Shown: in pieces, positions 1 through 14,200 of the stretch
Position numbering within the stretch: position 1 is the stretch's first letter
Layout of the letters: each line of letters opens with the position of its first letter
Assembly: GCF_031877795.1 (NCBI RefSeq)
Contig: NC_133940.1
Location: 12,897,985-12,961,984 of the forward strand
Reading direction: 5' to 3'
DNA from: Strix aluco
Lineage: Eukaryota; Chordata; Aves; Strigiformes; Strigidae
Length of the DNA stretch: 64,000 nucleotides
The notes under the pieces: generated by a model
Databases searched by the model: none
What the model saw: only the letters and a program-made list of their open reading frames with translations
What the model was told of the DNA's origin: nothing
Program-made: the position numbers and the translations under genes

Positions 1-3000
1 GTTAAAAAAACCAAGTGTATGCATTTGAGATACGATATCACCATGCAAGCAGGCTTACATACCTAAACATGGATTTATTAAAGTCACAGCTGTAGACAGT
101 ACAGTGACTTTGATGAGTCCTTCTATCATACTGATGATAATAACCACATTTCTAAACACAGCTTATCTATAACCACATTTATCTCTGAGTCTTCTGCAAA
201 CACAGTGGTGGTCCTGCAAAACATTTTTCAAACAAGCCATCTCTGTGAGGAGACAGGGAGGGCAAAAATTTTATCTACTGGAAATACTACATTTCAGACA
301 TTTTTTTCGTTCCATGTGGAACAAAGGTTAGGAAAAAAAAAAATCCTGATAAATATCCAGAGAAATCCTCAGGATAATATAAAATGGATGTTTTTAACAC
401 TGGAAAAAGAATTCTGGACACTCTGCAGCAAGCCCCAGGAGCTTGGGTTTCAGCAGCATGTCAAATCAAGAGCCTGGAGGCCTAGGCTGCTGAGTGGGTG
501 GGACAGAAAAGCAGCCAAAGACCAGGCAGGTTTTCTATAGAGAAAGCTTCCATCTACATCAACAGATCCCTTGTGGCCTTTCAAGCTTTATCTGAGCCGC
601 GTTCCCAGTGAAAAGGAGCTTCTTCAAACCCATGGGGGCAAATCAAACAACTGTCCATCAGTTGGAAGCCAGCAAAATCAATCAATATCCCAAAATGCAG
701 ATACAAATGGCAAGGCTGAAGGGGTGCAAGAAAGAGACAGAACAGCTCCAGAACAGGCAGTGAGGAATAACAAGAGGTTGAAAGACAGAATGCTGGGAAT
801 TGAAGACTTTTAAATAACAGAAACAAACCCTTTTCAAATTCTACCCACCCCATGGAAACAGAGCTGTGGCCAAGTCCACTTTCTCCGTATCCCCCAGCAG
901 GGTACTTCAGGGTTGCTTTGAGAGAGTCAGCTCCTGCCTTCTTCTCAGTTACCCTATTCTAGCTTTACTTCCATACAACAGCTCCGTGGGGACCCGATCC
1001 CAGGCCCCAGAAATTTAAAGAAAGGGGCAAGCCAAATTTGCAGAGGAACTTCTAAATGAAAGTGTGTTTTTCTGCCCTTCTTTCTGCTCTGTAGAACAGC
1101 AATGGCATAGTCCCTAGAAAAGGTTCCTGGACCCTATCTCAGAGCCTGGTTGGACGCGTGTGCAGAACAAACATAGCACCACAGTCTGCAACTTAAGACT
1201 ATCACTCAAGACTTTGAGGAATGTGATGTATCTAATGAATCCAAGGCGTTAAATCAACCAATTTTCTTACTACAGAATAACTCCACTTTCATCATTCTTA
1301 CATATAGCACATAATGTGCAGGATGTTATATTAGTATTACAGCTGTTAGTTCAGACTGATTTTCTGGGCTGCCCATCTCATTTCACTGAGCAAGGGCTTT
1401 GCAAGAGAAGGCAAGCAAACTGTCCTTTCATGGTAAAACAACCCTTCCTAGTAATTCAGCCAGTCAAGCCCTTCCCTGCAGGGCTGAACTGGTTTGCTCA
1501 AGGATTCCTCTCCTGTCTACCCAGCGAGTACATTACTGCACGTTAAGCCAGATGTAAATTAGACAGCAACTTGAGAAACCAAAAAAGGATGTGTTCCACA
1601 TGGTGAAGACCACGGCTATCATGCTAGCTTCTCTTCCTAGTGACACTGATAAAGGAGAAGTGAGGGAGGGAGAAAACACAAACTGAGATAAACAACTGTA
1701 AAATGTCAAAGGAAATTTAAGTAGTTCCATTGTGTACCCATATATTTAATTCACTGTTTGACCTATTTAATTTCAAGTAACACTTCTAAGCAGAGCAGAT
1801 GTCTATTCATCAACTGTAGATGTTGCAAACTTCTGCCAAGACAAAATGTACAATCTCCGCTACGGATAATCTTACCTGTCTGGAACATGAAAAGACAAAA
1901 TGCCTTTATAAAATTTATCTAGATTAAACAGATCAGAGGAGGTATAGTTTGATGCAGTATTTTGACAGGATGAGAGCATGTTTGCTGGGGAATAGGTACT
2001 GATTAAATCTGAGGCAGTGTGTGCCACAAACATTTCTACTAAGGAAACCAAAAAAGGACAAAACATAGAACTGGCAGAATCAGTGTATCATTTTATTTAC
2101 AAATATCCTATTTTTTACTGTGTATCTAGGTTACTAAACAGACTATTTGCTTTAGAACGATATATTACAAAACACAAATGTCACAGTTAGTTAGTACTGG
2201 ATAAGGGAAGGAATAATTGAGACAAAAGGAAACTATTTTTAGCAACAGCTAAGAAAAATATGAAAATATGTCTTTTGAGACATCATTCTTAAAACTCCAC
2301 AAATTGAAAACAATGCAAAGAATTAATTTAATATTTTTATTTTCTTTTTTTTCTCTATATACATAATACACATTTTTTAGAATTTTGTTTCCTGTATTAT
2401 TTTATATGTGTAGGGGGATGGTAAACAAGGCTTTTGTCTTCAGATTGTCTTACAGACAAAAGGCATAATAGTAAGCATATGGAACATCAACTTTCAGATG
2501 TCTAGTTTGTCACAGAACTTGATATGAAATTTGAAGAAACATTTTTTCAGTCTTTATTAAACCATGCAAAGGAAAATCTGTCATCAGAAAGACTAAAACT
2601 ATCTACAAAATTAGATTGTGGAGTCTGATGCAATTTAGAACTGAAATGCCTACTTAATATAATCTCCAGGACTCTTTTTTGCCAAAGGCATAGATCTTTA
2701 TCAATAGGTGTGTGCCCTTGCAAGCAAGTCTTTGAAATGGTGACTTGTTAAAATGCTTAACCCTTTCATCCCCATACACCAACTGGATACAGTACTATCT
2801 AAAGACATACTGCCTGGACTTCTCATATGGGTGGATGACAAAAGAGTGGCTCACTTTTGTGGAAGTAAAAGCAGCTAAGATGAAGTCTCCACCGACTAAC
2901 GTAAAGAAATGGCCAAGGCTAAACTTTTATTTGATTCTAGAACTGGAAGCAAGTAAGTATGTTTACAGAAGTTAGTCTGTAAAATAACAAAGTTATCCTG

Positions 3001-3464
3001 TAAGAACACATTCATTCTGCTGAAGGCATTGCCCCATCCTCCCTGAAACCCACTAGAGCTAATAATGGACAGATGTCCCCTAAACAAGGAAAACCAATAT
3101 GGTGCTGATAAAAATCACAAAATTTCACTGAAATCAACATCTTATGACCTGCTTCTATAAATCCTCTCCCTCAAGCAGTCCCTCAGGACTGACTGCATTA
3201 TTGTGGAGAGGTAGAGTTGCTCAAACATGAAGGACTTGGAGGGTAAGGCTTTTCATTTAAGTAGCTACCATATTCAAAATAAGTTCTGCTAAAAAAAAAG
3301 ATTTAAAAAAAGAGAGTTAATGCTCAGAATGAACACTGTCATAAGTTACTATCTTACAGAATCAGTACCACCAAAAGACTCATCTTAAGCTTTCAAAATG
3401 TCCTGAATTTGAGCGCATTTATTATTTATTCTTAGCTGTCAGGCATAGCATGATAATGGAAGAC

Positions 3465-3523
3465 CTACACTACACATACAGCACCTACCAATGAAACTGA
3501 GAGGTGCTGTATGTGCAGTGTAG
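3465..3523. repeat. Near-perfect 22-bp hairpin, 15-nt loop
   Basis: The left arm is 3465-3486 and the right arm 3502-3523. They are complementary at 21 of 22 positions, the one exception being an A-C opposition. The 15-nt spacer is A-rich. The stem begins with CTACACTACACATACAGCAC and does not extend convincingly beyond 22 bp on either side. Arm length and loop size resemble a microRNA hairpin, but the lower stem normally needed for Drosha cutting is missing. A small palindromic element is the main alternative. It lies in COL4A6 intron 2. I do not recognise it as a known microRNA. Confidence 0.6.
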
Positions 3524-6500
3524 AAAGCACACTACTAGAATATTCTTAGTAATGTAATATCCAACCTTGAACATTATCACTCAGAATAGCAAACCCAGCA
3601 ATTCATGAAAAAGTGTAGAAGGAATGAAGATCAGTGCTACCACTAAAAACTTTACTGTCTAGTTGTACAACATGCTAGCTAAGCATAGATGTCTCTCCTG
3701 AGAAATTAACACCCACACTATTTCAAACAACTTTTTTCAAGGACTTTGCCAACTTAAGAAGCATTTTTTTACTTTTTTGGCAATAAGCACCATAATAACA
3801 TGACAAATTTAAGTAGAAAGTCTAATGGAAGAACAAATTATTTTTCTCTATATTGGTTACTAATTTCTCCTATGCGTTTTTGTACAGCATGCCTCATCAT
3901 CCCATTGTCTTTCAGTGTGAAACTTTTGGACACGAAAATGGAATAGACTGCAGAATTTAAAATGGAAAGCAAGATAATAAAAACCAGGTGACCATGGACA
4001 TGAAAGGATCAAACTTTCATTTGCACACTATTTCAAGTTGTACTGTTTTAAGAAAAGACTACTTCATTTTTTCCTTAATTGGTAAACTGGATTCTAACTT
4101 TTACACTGGCTCTAGTTGAAAAATACCATAGTTTGTGACATGAAACAACAGATGTTCTTAAAATAACAAACTCGGATATTTCCAGCTGATATCACTCACA
4201 GAGAATGCCAGGCAGAGAAAGGAACTGTTCTTATTGACACTGGGCCCACCAGGGACTAGTCCCACAAAGTGCTGAGTAACCTGCAGAGATTCAATGAGAC
4301 GAGAGCGCACTCAGCAATTCAAGGACTAGCTCAGAACCAATAGAAAATGTGTCTAACACAATACTGCTGAAAAATCACCATGTTTTACTAAGTGCCAAAT
4401 TGATACACACCTGTATCACACACCCTGAAAGCCCAAGCCTGTCATTCCCAGCACCGAACTGGAACTGGGCAGCACTGCCAGACTTGAGCAGACTCATTCA
4501 TGATGATGCTACACTTCTTTCTCCAGCAGGATGGTTTCCTGGCTTGGTGCTGGCACCCTGTCTCCAAATCATGCCACCCCATCTCTAACCTATCTCTTCT
4601 GAACTGCCGGGGTATGTGGCACAGAGACTGGTGAGCGGAATCACAGGAGTCAGTCTGGGCCCAAACAAAGTTCATTTGAGCCCTGGCTCAAAGCTGCGTG
4701 TACCAGACCAACCTGGCCTCAGCCAGAATGTACCTCCCAGCTCAGGAGTCAGATACACATTTTCAAGTGCTACAAAATCAGGACTTCTGCAATCATCTTG
4801 TAACATCTCCCAGTTTAATTCCTCTTTGAGCTACAATGTATCTTTTAAGAAATCATCCAATCTTCATTTGAATATCTAAACATGAAAATTCTACAACAGG
4901 ACTAGATGCAAAGTGTTTTGATTTTATCAAAATGTTTATAATTTTCTGTATCAACAAAAATTGGTCCGTTGCCTCAAATTCTTCGAGTTCACCGAATCAG
5001 CATTTTTTGGCAGAAAAACAATTCCATCTAAATTTTAAAACACAGTTGTATTAGACATGCTGATATGTATTGAGAAAAATATGTAAATGTATGTATAGAT
5101 TTTATTAAACAACTTAGCATCATCTTGCTTTTAACAGTGTGGACCATGAGTTACCATCAAAAGTACCTCTTCCTTTTTCATCTAGGTAACTCCATAGTAC
5201 TGCTGTGGATTTTAAATTCTAAGTTTTAATAGAGCTCTACTTGCTTTACTTGCATTTAAGCCTACCAGCAAGTAAATCCAATATCAGTCTGTGTTACATA
5301 GAATAGAAACTGGGAGCTTTAAAAGCATTTATGGTTATCTGTCCTTCCTCTTTCAACCAAGGCTTTTCCAGGAACTTTATTTTCACTCCTTTTATTTCTT
5401 CATCTGGTTAATCAAACAGGTCCTTCACTGGCCTTTAGTCCAACTAAGGCCACTCACAAATCACCTGTGTTAATTTGCTGAAAAAGCTTCTGAGATTACA
5501 AGCAAGTATCATTCAGGAAGAAAAACATGCTGATTCCATGGCAACATGAAAGTCAATGAGCCCACCTTGAAACCTGGAAACAATGGTCCCTTTCAGAACA
5601 CAGAGCAGAGGGGAGGGATCATGTCTTATTGAGATGTTGGCTTCTTTCAGATTATTTGCCAGTGAGCTTTTTTTTTTTTTTTAAGGAGAAAAAGTACACT
5701 GCAAATTTGCCTTGCATAAGTTCATTTGATTTTGGAGCCTATTACCAAGACACTGTTGAATTTCCCCCCACCAGCCCTGCCCCAAAAAGCAGCAGCATAC
5801 AGCAAAATGAAATCACTCTTCTTACAGCCCTGTCACTTGATTCAGGGTGTTCACACTTGCAACATGACACGCTTAAGAATTCTGATCCCACAATCATCAG
5901 GAAAAAGGGATGGCCTCCAGGATAATATGATATCCTACAGAAGAAAATCTGGAAAAATCAGGAAATTTAGTGTGAAAAAAGAAACCCTATTCATCTGAAC
6001 TGACGGAAATCTTACAGACCTGCACTGAATTTCCCAAAGCTAGCTCTGTCCTAGCCATCAGAACAGACTTAGTAGTATTTACAAACATTGCAATTTAGGA
6101 AAATATTTCAAGACTATGGCTGGTCATGGCAGCCTGCCTTTTGGTTTTGATTTTAGGTTTATATCACTACTTTCCAAAGAGATTTTCTATATTCTCTTTT
6201 TCTTGGGAGATCCAGAATGACCCAAGCATATGTATCAGCGTGCTGTTTAGCCAGCTCAAAAGCAGTCACGTAATTATGTGTTCAAAATTGTAGATAAGTA
6301 CAACACTGTGCTCCACACAGAATCATTCATGGTTGCTTTTTAACTCCTGTTTCTCCTGCTTATACAGGGAAGACTTAGTGGAGGGGGACACTGCACTGAG
6401 CCAGCCTGAGAGGAAGGGATCTCAGTCCCACTGCGTGGAACAAGAAGTCTTGGCGCTGGCATGCAGTACAGACAGAGGAATAAACATTTCTGGAAGAAGT

Positions 6501-7560
6501 ATCCGTGACTGCCTTGCCAGCCCCCATTGTAGCCTTGTTTAGGCAGTTCACTGACTGCAGGCCCCAGGAAGCATCCACGGCACTAAGGTCTGTGGGGCCA
6601 GGTCTTTCACAGTGTGGTAGCATTGTTCCTTCACCTCCTCCTGGTAGGCCTGCTCCAGCACCTCCCTCCTCTCTGGTTGTTCTTAGGCTTCTCAGGTGCC
6701 CTGGTGACAGTAGAGCTGAGCTGCTGGGTGACAGCCAGAGCACCCTGTTGCAAAAAGTTGGCTAATTCTGTGTTGCATAGCCCTTAACATAGATAAGGGG
6801 TTTCTGTTTTGTTCTGCTAGTGTTACATTTGCCCAGCACCAGCCACTGGGAGCCCACAGGCCATGCACTGGATTCTTCCTCCCATCCAGGTGAAGGGCTG
6901 CCTCACTCCCATTGCACAGCCTTTTGAAAGGGTTAAACTAGGGAGCAACACTGAGACAGTTTAGATCCGGACAAGGGATACACTGAAGTTTAAGTTTCTT
7001 ATTTCCTGGAACTTCTGAAAATTAAGGAGTTGAAAGAATTTAAACCTTTTACAGTCCAGTCAGAATGATTCTTCTTGGCATGGTTATTTAGGTAACCTCA
7101 GATTAAATGCATTTGCTTTTTAGAAGATGATTTTACTCATCAGCTCTCAACAGGTGTGACTCCCAGAGCTGCAAGATTACAGCAGTAATGTACCTACAGA
7201 TGGACTTGGCCATTACCTTGCAGGTTATAATTAGAGACCACAGCTACCTCACCCACATTTTGAACGGACCAGGTGTGCTCTACCAATGAACACATTTTAG
7301 TTGAACTCCCCAGCCTCCTTTCTTTCCCCTAGCCCCTTTTTTATTTCAGCTATGGATGAATGGGGAGACAGTAAATTCACACAAGGCAGCGACATCACCT
7401 TCCTGGGCTTGCAGTACACAAACAAACAAGAAATCTACAAAAGCTCTAGGAAATACTGTCTACTATAATGGTAATAATTAAAATCCCCAAAACAACCAGA
7501 CATAAATTCTCGTTCATATTGTTGAAGGTGTCAAAGCCATTTCAGGTGTCAGGTTGACAT

Positions 7561-7659
7561 AGCGTTTAGGAATATGGTGGAGTTGAGAACTGTCAATGTT
7601 AGGTTAATGGTTGGACTAGATGATCTTCAAGGTCTTTTCCAACCTAGATGATTCTGTGA
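7561..7659 (+). mobile_element. CR1 LINE 3' end (truncated)
   Basis: The segment reads through AATGTTAGGTTAATGG, then GGTTGGACTAGATGATCTTC, then TTTTCCAACCTAGATGATTC. This is the conserved CR1 3' tail that ends near the ATTCT repeat. Orientation is plus, antisense to COL4A6. It is strongly 5'-truncated, as is usual for CR1. The left limit is approximate. Confidence 0.85.
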
Positions 7660-9328
7660 AGCATCCCTGCTTCAGTGAGTAGTCACATCTTTTACAGCCA
7701 TTGTCGAATGACATGAGCAAGAGCCTTCACAGCAGCCATGCTTCTTAAGGCATCCAGTGCTCCTCTACCTTCTTGCCAATATGCAGCTCAACAAACTGTC
7801 AGACTGTCTCCAGGCCCTAGCTCTCAGGACACCTACAATGACATTTAGGCACTGCACATGCTCCCGAGGTGGCATATCAAGCAACAGTGAGAAAGCTGTA
7901 CAGTTATTCAGTCCCTGAAAGCACCCTGCTAGCAGCAACCTCTACACACACCTCTTGGGTATTTCTGCCACAGTATCACCTATGAGACAAAGATACTCAG
8001 CACTATCTGGTTTCAGTGGTACCAGACAGAAAAAGCATGATCGTTTGAGAGGCCCTCTTTATTTGTACAGTACTCTGAAGTTAAAGTTTCTGCATCTTAC
8101 TCATTTGCTTTAGGAAAATTATTAATACAGTCTCTGTTGAAATAATCATGTATTTGTCCTGACATGAAGCGACTGGAAAGTTGGTATCATTAAAAAAAAC
8201 CAAGCATGAATGTACCTTGAACTATTTTTTCCACCTTTCCCACCCAAACTACATCAATATGTATTACTATAATTCCTCCTTCCTCTACCTGAAATTTAAG
8301 TAACCAGGTCAATGAAAAGATTTTGAAAGAATGGAATGGTTTTAGTACATTACTTAGAACAGTGTTTAACCAGCTACAAAACTTTCCTTGAAGAAAGTAG
8401 CACGTACACTCAGGCTTGACTCAGCCTCACATAACTAGAAACTGGTGCTATGTTTGCCCTTAAACATAAGGGACAAAACACATCTGTTGCAACAACATTA
8501 AGAGTATCTTCACTGCCACAATTCTAGCAGACTTGGTCCCTTCACTCTGCTCAGTCTGTAAAAGTATGAGTAAGCTTTTGGTACCTGAATACGTCAGACT
8601 GAGGGTTTGATTTGATAACTTTTACTCATAGAATTATGTTTAGCTTCACATTAATTCCACAGGGATTGCAGGCTGCTGCCCCAAGTCTCATTTCCACTCT
8701 CCTAGATTCCTCTCCCCTTCTTCTGTTGCTCCCTATTCCCAGCTCTTCAGAGCTAGCAATCATGTGAGTCTGCTGGTAACAGCAGGTCAGATTATCAGCA
8801 GAGACTAGTTTTCTGTCAGAACAATAAACTGATCCAACTCACCCTGTAATCAATTGATCCAACGCAAGGGAGGCAGGAAACCATTATCAGGACATAGGGT
8901 AGCCCGCACTTAGATTGGATTAAGTGCAATGTAAGACTGCACTTCATAGAAGACACGGGATACAAGGTTTGAATTTAAGTATTCAATTGTATTTACTTCC
9001 CTCACTCTGATGGTCTCAGCTCTTTGCAGGATTAGTCTTTTTCTTTGCTGGGCGCACTGGCATGAAGGGCAAAGAATCTGACCTCACTAAAGATTTGGAA
9101 GTACTTGTGAATCCTGCATTCAGTGAAGTCAATGGAAACTTCTGGCTGACTCCAACAGAGGCAAGATTGGGCTTGTTATCAAAATGTCCTTCTCAGGCAA
9201 GTCCAAATGTCATTTTATCTGGTGACTGAGTATAGGCTGTGTCTTGGGGGAGTATTTTATATGGTGTGCCCAACCCTAAATTGATATTCAGACAAAGCAT
9301 CTTGTGTATGCCCCAGAAACTGTATTTT

Positions 9329-9370
9329 TATATATATATACACAACTATATATAACTACATATATATAAA
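9329..9370. repeat. TA-rich microsatellite
   Basis: Interrupted (TA)n with TATATATATATA, then ACTATATATAACTACA, then TATATATAAA. Low complexity; no function inferred. Confidence 0.8.
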
Positions 9371-10667
9371 ACTACCAATAAAAATTCCATACATTTTAAA
9401 GCTATGTATAGGGAACAGTCATGAAGAATATTTAAATGCCTTTTTGTGGGTATCTTCATGTTTACCAGCAGCAAAAGAGGATGTATGGATTTTAAAGACA
9501 GACCTCCACAAACATACTCAATTATAGGAAAGAAGTTTACATACTCAGCTCCTTGTTTCCTTTTTATCTCTCATTAGAGATCATGGAACAAAAATAATTT
9601 TCCATCTCTTGTTCTTGTTACACTGCTGCTCCCTGGCACTTGGGATTTCCTCCCAGTCATCTCCTACTCAAGCACTGGAAAGGTCCACAGCTATTCAGCT
9701 CTCAAGAGCAGGTATTTTTAACCCTATTCAGGGTTACTTTCTTCCCATACTATGAAAGATCTTACATTTCATTTCAATCCATACCAAAAGCTATGTAAAG
9801 AAGGGAGCAGTGCGTGGATCTGACACACAGGACGACTGGACAAACATGCCAAGGAAGGAGTTGCTGTGCTAACCTTGCAGCATGCTAGCAAGGGCTCAAA
9901 AACAACACGTTATGCAGGGCAGCAGTCACTGCATATACCTACTCCAGTATAGTGGTCTCACAAGACTGGACTGTGGTGTGGAGGAACTACCGAGGCTGTT
10001 CCAAGACTGGAACCATTAGACTGCTTATGCTGCTTTTTCCTTCAGAGAATTTTAATATAACGACTACACATGGTGGAGGAGCATTTTTCCCAGCAAAGCA
10101 TTAGCTACTAGGCCATCAAAATCACCATCATAAGACAGTAAATAATTATATTGAGACTGATAAACTTCCTTGCCTCAGCTGTTGGAAGTTAAGCCAAGAC
10201 TAAACACTTTTGTACAGCACTAGTAAACTTTCACCACTTGAATAGCTTTCCTGTTATTGTCAAACCTATAAGCAAATAATCCTTCTGACTGAGCATATGG
10301 CAGAGTACAGCAGCCCAGAGAAGCAGAAGTATGGGAGAGGAATTTAACATGTCAGTACAGTTTTGTAGAAGCCTCTCTCAAAGCAAGGAACAGCCAGTTC
10401 TTGTAATGAAAGTTCCAAAAATGTCATTTTAAGAACAAAGTGCTCTGGCCTATAGTCCTGCTTAACACCCTCTCTTTATAAGCAGCTGTTTTAAAGGTCA
10501 CATTCGGTCCTTTTATAAACTAAATCACAATAGCAATGGTCATTCATTTCACAACCACATTTACAAAGCCAACATTTTAGCCCACTACGGAATCTTAACC
10601 TGCTTGCGGACCCAGTGTCTTTTAGATACTGGTTGCAGTCTGTAAGACTTATCCTTGCTGGGTAGGG

Positions 10668-11205
10668 AACATTTAAACAAACTGGACATACAGAAGTTCA
10701 TAGGACCTGACAAATGCACCCATGAGTGCTCAGGGAGCTGGCTGATGTTGTGCAGCCACTCTTGATTATCTCTGAAAAGTCGTGGTGATAGGAGAGGTTC
10801 CTGAGGTCTGGAAGAAAGCAAATGTCACTCCTGCCTTCACGAAAGGCAAGAAGAAGGATCTGGGGAACTACAAGCCAGTCAGCCTCATCTCAGCTCCTGG
10901 GAAGCTAGTGGAGCAAATCCTTCTGGAAACCAATTCCAAACTCATGAAGGACAAGAACATAACCAGCAGCAGTCAGCACAGATTTGTGAAGGGGAAATCA
11001 TGCTTAATCATCCTGATGGCCTTCTATGATGAGATGACAGGCTCAATGGATAAGGGGAGAGGAGTGGATGTGGTTTATCTTTACTCTAGTGAGGCGTTCA
11101 ACACTGTCTGCCTTAACATCCTCATAGAGAAACTGAGGAAGCACAGGCTAGACAAGTGGACAGGAAGATGCATTGAAGACTGGCTCAATTGCCAGGTTCA
11201 TATGC
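10668..11205 (+). mobile_element. CR1 LINE ORF2 fragment (reverse transcriptase, decayed)
   Basis: From about 10782 a continuous frame reads GEVPEVWKKANVTPAFTKGK, then DLGNYKPVSLISAPGKLVEQ, then SSQHRFVKGKSCL and AFYDEMTG, ending near EDWLNC. These are the fingers/palm motifs of CR1-type reverse transcriptase. The region just upstream (about 10668-10780) continues the similarity (IGPDK, then AD-like positions) but is split by frameshifts and a stop, and the expected catalytic segment is altered (VVYLYSSEAFNT where YLDFSKAFDT is usual). It is therefore a dead fossil lacking both the endonuclease part and the 3' end. Orientation is plus, antisense to COL4A6. Confidence 0.92.
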
Positions 11206-14200
11206 CACTTCAAAAATAAATTGAGTGAAATTTTACTATTTATGTACATGAGAACATGTGATTGAAGTCATCATGATTAAAGGAGCTCAATATCATAGAC
11301 AACAGGGGGCCCTTTGTTTCAATGGCTACAATTTTAAGAGGACCTGATTCAATCCAGCTCCAGTTGGGATGAAGGTACCCCAGTACCTTTGACAGCCAGG
11401 TCTCAGATGTCTTCCCTTATGAGCTAGCCTAGAGATTTCACTTCCTTGTCATCTGAAGCCTAGTAAATAATTTGTTTCACTAAACAGAGAAGCAATGGAC
11501 TGGCAAAAGCCAGCAAAGGTAACTGGCTTAAAAGAAGATAGCAGGGTAAAAGAAGCATAGGCCCTAATTCTGAATTCATATCACTTCAAAAGTGACAAAC
11601 TACCACTAATGGCAGAAGGTAAAAGTAGTTCAGCAAAGAATCTACCATCCCAGATTTCCTGGGAACTTCCATTACTTTAAGACAAAGCTTAATTTATCCT
11701 GAGCATAATTTAACAATGTTAAGCAGTCTCAAAGACATGATACTTAAAGGCATCTGACATAAACATCACCTTAATCACACTTCTGTAAAAGCTCCTGACC
11801 AAAAGCGAGTACAATCTCCTAACGCATTGATGGAGCACAACCAAAAATACATCTCTCTTCATAGTTTTGCAATTATGCTGTACTGCTTTACATTGCAGAA
11901 GATAAGCTTTAGCACTGTACAAATCCTTGGACTGCATAAAAACTCTACCTACTGCACAAAAATATTTTAGGTAAGTAATTTACCTAGCTAGATTCCTTCC
12001 TCTCCTCTGCAAATGCCTTTTCTAATGGTTGCTTTTAGGATGCCAGCAGAAACAGTATTGCAGAAATCAGAGACTGCCACTGTAAAAATCAACATGCAGA
12101 TGCAACATAAGCCTTGAGGACAACTTACATGTCAGTGTCAGCACAGTTAGATGTTCTAAACTTGTTTTCCTGGCAAAATGTTTCTCCATACATAGCATCT
12201 GCTGATATTTAGTGCTTAAAGTACGTTGGAAATACTAAATACTTCATCAATGTTAGCCAACAGCTTTTCATCATCTGTATCACTATTCCCATTGACAGCT
12301 GCAGAGTAAAATGCAGAAGGGAGTTAGAAAAATGACTCATGGTCACACAGTGCTTCCACAATCAAAACTCTGACTTTTTTGATTCCAGCTTGGCACTTTC
12401 ATTATGACTCAAGACTGTTTCTCTTACAGTAGACCATCTTCAAAGACTCATTTTATGTCAGCAATGAGAAGCAAACAAGTGTTTTCAGAAAACAGGAACT
12501 GAGATGCAAACAACGATGAGAACACATCTGGGAGGCTATCATCTAAAGACACAAGGCTACAGTAATTTACATTCATTCACAGAATAAGGTTATTCGCTTT
12601 CCACCCACCCACATGTTGATTAGGTCAATTTTGCCTTTATTTGTACATATATCTTTTCGGTCTTTAAACAAATATATGTTATCACTGTTAAAGCAAAGTA
12701 AACAGAATTCTGTCAGGGATATCTGTTAGGATTGCTTTTTGTTTCTCCAGTAAGGAATTTCAACACCATGTTTAAAGAAGACAGCTCAAGGATAGTTTTA
12801 CAAACACTGACATTTTAGACAACGAAGACATTCCCGGGGCCTCTTAAATCATAAAATCTCCCCATTCAGCTCAATGGCTGGACTATGGGAAGTTCTGTGA
12901 CTTCTACCTAGCTTGAATGCAGCAGCAGAAGTCAAGTAGCTGTCAAGAAGTCAAGCTAGAAGCATAAGAATATAGGCAAATGCTCAGGCTTTTTGATCCT
13001 TAAGGTATGCTTGACCATAGATTGAATGATTGCATACCAGCAGATGAAATGTGATGATTTTAGATCTTTTTAACACAAAAACCCCAAATTTTGGTGTCTT
13101 TTAAATACAGTTTCTTTGACTTGAAAATAGCATCTCTTCTAAGAATAATCAAACTCTTAAACATTTCTGCTAGCCTAGGTAACATACACATTTTCCACTT
13201 CCCTGCCACTCTTGAAGAACTCGTGCTCCTCCTTTCCACATTCCTTCTTTCTTTGCTCAGCATACCAAGTAAAATATAGAGAGCAAAATTTGTCAATAAC
13301 ACTAAGTATCAATGTGTTTAGAGCTACTCACCACATACACATTTAACGCTGATTTCATTCGGACAGCTGAAGAGTCTTACTGGCCAATGATTTCCACCGA
13401 CCTTGTACAAATATTGTATGTTGTCCCCAATATTCAGGTCATTCTTAGACATTACCTTTTCAAAAACTCCAGAGAGTCAGGGAAGGTGAGGGAGAGAGAA
13501 AATACACACACTTCACCTGGCCTCCTTATTTTGTCTCTGAGAAAGGTATGTATTTGCATGAAGTCTTGGATCCAAATTCACAACGAATATAAGCTAAGAC
13601 TTTGAAGTCAACACAACCAAGAATACATTTGGCTCATTTTTGCTACTTCAGCCTCATGTTTGTTTTGACTTGTTTGACACTGACATTGACATGCTCAGAA
13701 GAGAGCACATAAAACTAATTAGAGTATCCTTGCATATCTTGGCATTGTAAGTTATAGTACTCATACTGTCCAGCACAGAAAGGAATGGTCTCCATGTTTT
13801 TTTTATACAGGACCACAGTTTTTCTCATTACAACATACATTACCATGATGTGATCGGTCATTTAAAGCTATTCAAGGCCAAACAATCTCTCAGTACCTCA
13901 AAGACTACATCTTTTTTCATCTGAGCAATTTCCTAGAGCTATACCTAGCCCCTTTAAATTTCGTAACTACAAGTAGAGACAAATTTATCTCTTAACAGAT
14001 CTAAATAACATAGCAAATGTACGAGCCTGGCATTAGTATAAGTCAGCAAAACCCCAAAATAGACAAAGAGGTAGCCACCTCACAGCTTAGACACTGTAAA
14101 ACTATCGCTCCCCGCTTTTGTGCTTTACACAAACTATTCAAATGGCACATACAGAAGAGTAAGAGCCAGAATACAGAGAATGTTCAACTTTTCGCACATC

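Noticed and set aside
4249..4260. 12-bp palindrome GGGACTAGTCCC
   Set aside because: A palindrome of this size is expected a few times in 64 kb; nothing around it suggests a function.
6375..6765. Overlapping 122-codon minus and 86-codon plus frames in a GC-richer patch
   Set aside because: Mutual shadows in a local GC rise; no motif and no splice signals supporting an exon.
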